Shown here one piece after another: positions 63,967 to 64,000 of a stretch of DNA of 64,000 nucleotides. The notes below the pieces were generated by a model that worked only from the letters and a program-made list of their open reading frames with translations, ran no database searches and was not told the DNA's origin. Source of the stretch: Eubacterium brachy ATCC 33089 (GTDB lineage: Bacteria > Bacillota > Clostridia > Peptostreptococcales > Anaerovoracaceae); NCBI GenBank assembly GCA_000488855.1, contig KI535286.1, forward strand, positions 314,228-378,227, read 5' to 3'. The position numbers and the translations under genes are program-made. Within the stretch, counting starts at the first letter, position 1. Every line of letters begins with the position of its first letter.

Positions 63967-64000
63967 ATGGCAAAACAGAAATTTGAAAGAAATAAACCCC
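63967..64000 (+). CDS. tuf: Elongation factor Tu, 5' end only
   Basis: ATG 63967 with AAGGAG upstream starts MAKQKFERNKP, the N-terminus of EF-Tu; the gene continues beyond the window. It delivers aminoacyl-tRNA to the ribosome. A tRNA-Thr gene directly upstream is a common arrangement. Confidence 0.93.
   Translation, partial: MAKQKFERNKP

Overview
The window looks like a chromosomal segment of a low-GC, Gram-positive anaerobe of class Clostridia. The evidence is a 2[4Fe-4S] clostridial-type ferredoxin, Rex, a CIRCE-controlled groESL operon, FabK/FabT-type fatty acid synthesis, an IspH-ribosomal S1 fusion, DUF3793 next to a flavodoxin, and a Gram-positive Tad (Flp1) pilus locus. A relative of Anaerovoracaceae/Peptostreptococcales is plausible, but the sequence alone does not prove it. 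Most genes are housekeeping, tightly packed and on the + strand; no rRNA, IS element, prophage or CRISPR array is visible.

Layout. 1-3.1 kb: a partial unknown gene, an ArsB/NhaD-like permease behind a perfect palindrome, an FMN riboswitch with ribU, then a structured non-coding stretch. 3.1-8.0 kb: tsaE-tsaB-rimI-tsaD (tRNA t6A synthesis) and an ABC-F ATPase. 8.2-14.8 kb: acyl carrier protein-rex, ferredoxin, a P-loop/Asp23-like protein, an OGG1-type glycosylase, NfeD-stomatin and groESL. 14.8-21.4 kb: a truncated TetR, Nudix, YbaK, DUF3793-flavodoxin behind a strikingly structured leader, a MATE pump, and scpAB. 21.5-28.1 kb: a Tad pilus operon (CpaF, TadB, TadC, Flp1, TadE, DUF5702, a metal-site pseudopilin and a DUF6382-like protein). 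28.3-36.4 kb: DUF308, rarA, ispH-S1, a split YeeE/YedE remnant, an APC permease and a CoA-disulfide-reductase-like oxidoreductase with rhodanese. 36.5-47.3 kb: one long type II fatty acid operon, accB-accC-accD-accA-fabT-fabH-acpP-fabK-fabD-fabG-fabF-fabZ, with a FabT-like operator beside its promoter. 47.7-58.6 kb: an accessory, partly AT-rich region (YkvI-like permease, TipA-like regulator, unknown genes, GH25 muramidase, Mbeg1-like hydrolase, DUF1461, PHP phosphoesterase, Imm70 and another possible immunity gene). 58.7-64 kb: cysE-cysS-mrnC-thyA-folA-rlmB, tRNA-Thr and the start of tuf.

How the parts work together. The Fab operon holds all four acetyl-CoA carboxylase subunits and a nearly full elongation cycle under its own repressor. 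The Tad operon has the ATPase, platform proteins, pilin and pseudopilins of a surface fibre, but its prepilin peptidase is not in the window. The orphan immunity genes suggest contact-dependent competition with related strains.

The best candidates for something undescribed are RNA-level: the three-tier stem leader at 17010-17100 ahead of DUF3793, and the switch-like fold at 2778-2909 between ribU and tsaE. At protein level the most notable features are the hydrophilic insertions in many housekeeping enzymes, an internal Shine-Dalgarno at the IspH/S1 junction, and a Tad pseudopilin ending in two HxxxC...CxxC modules. All coordinates and motifs were read by eye; no searches, folding or alignments were run.
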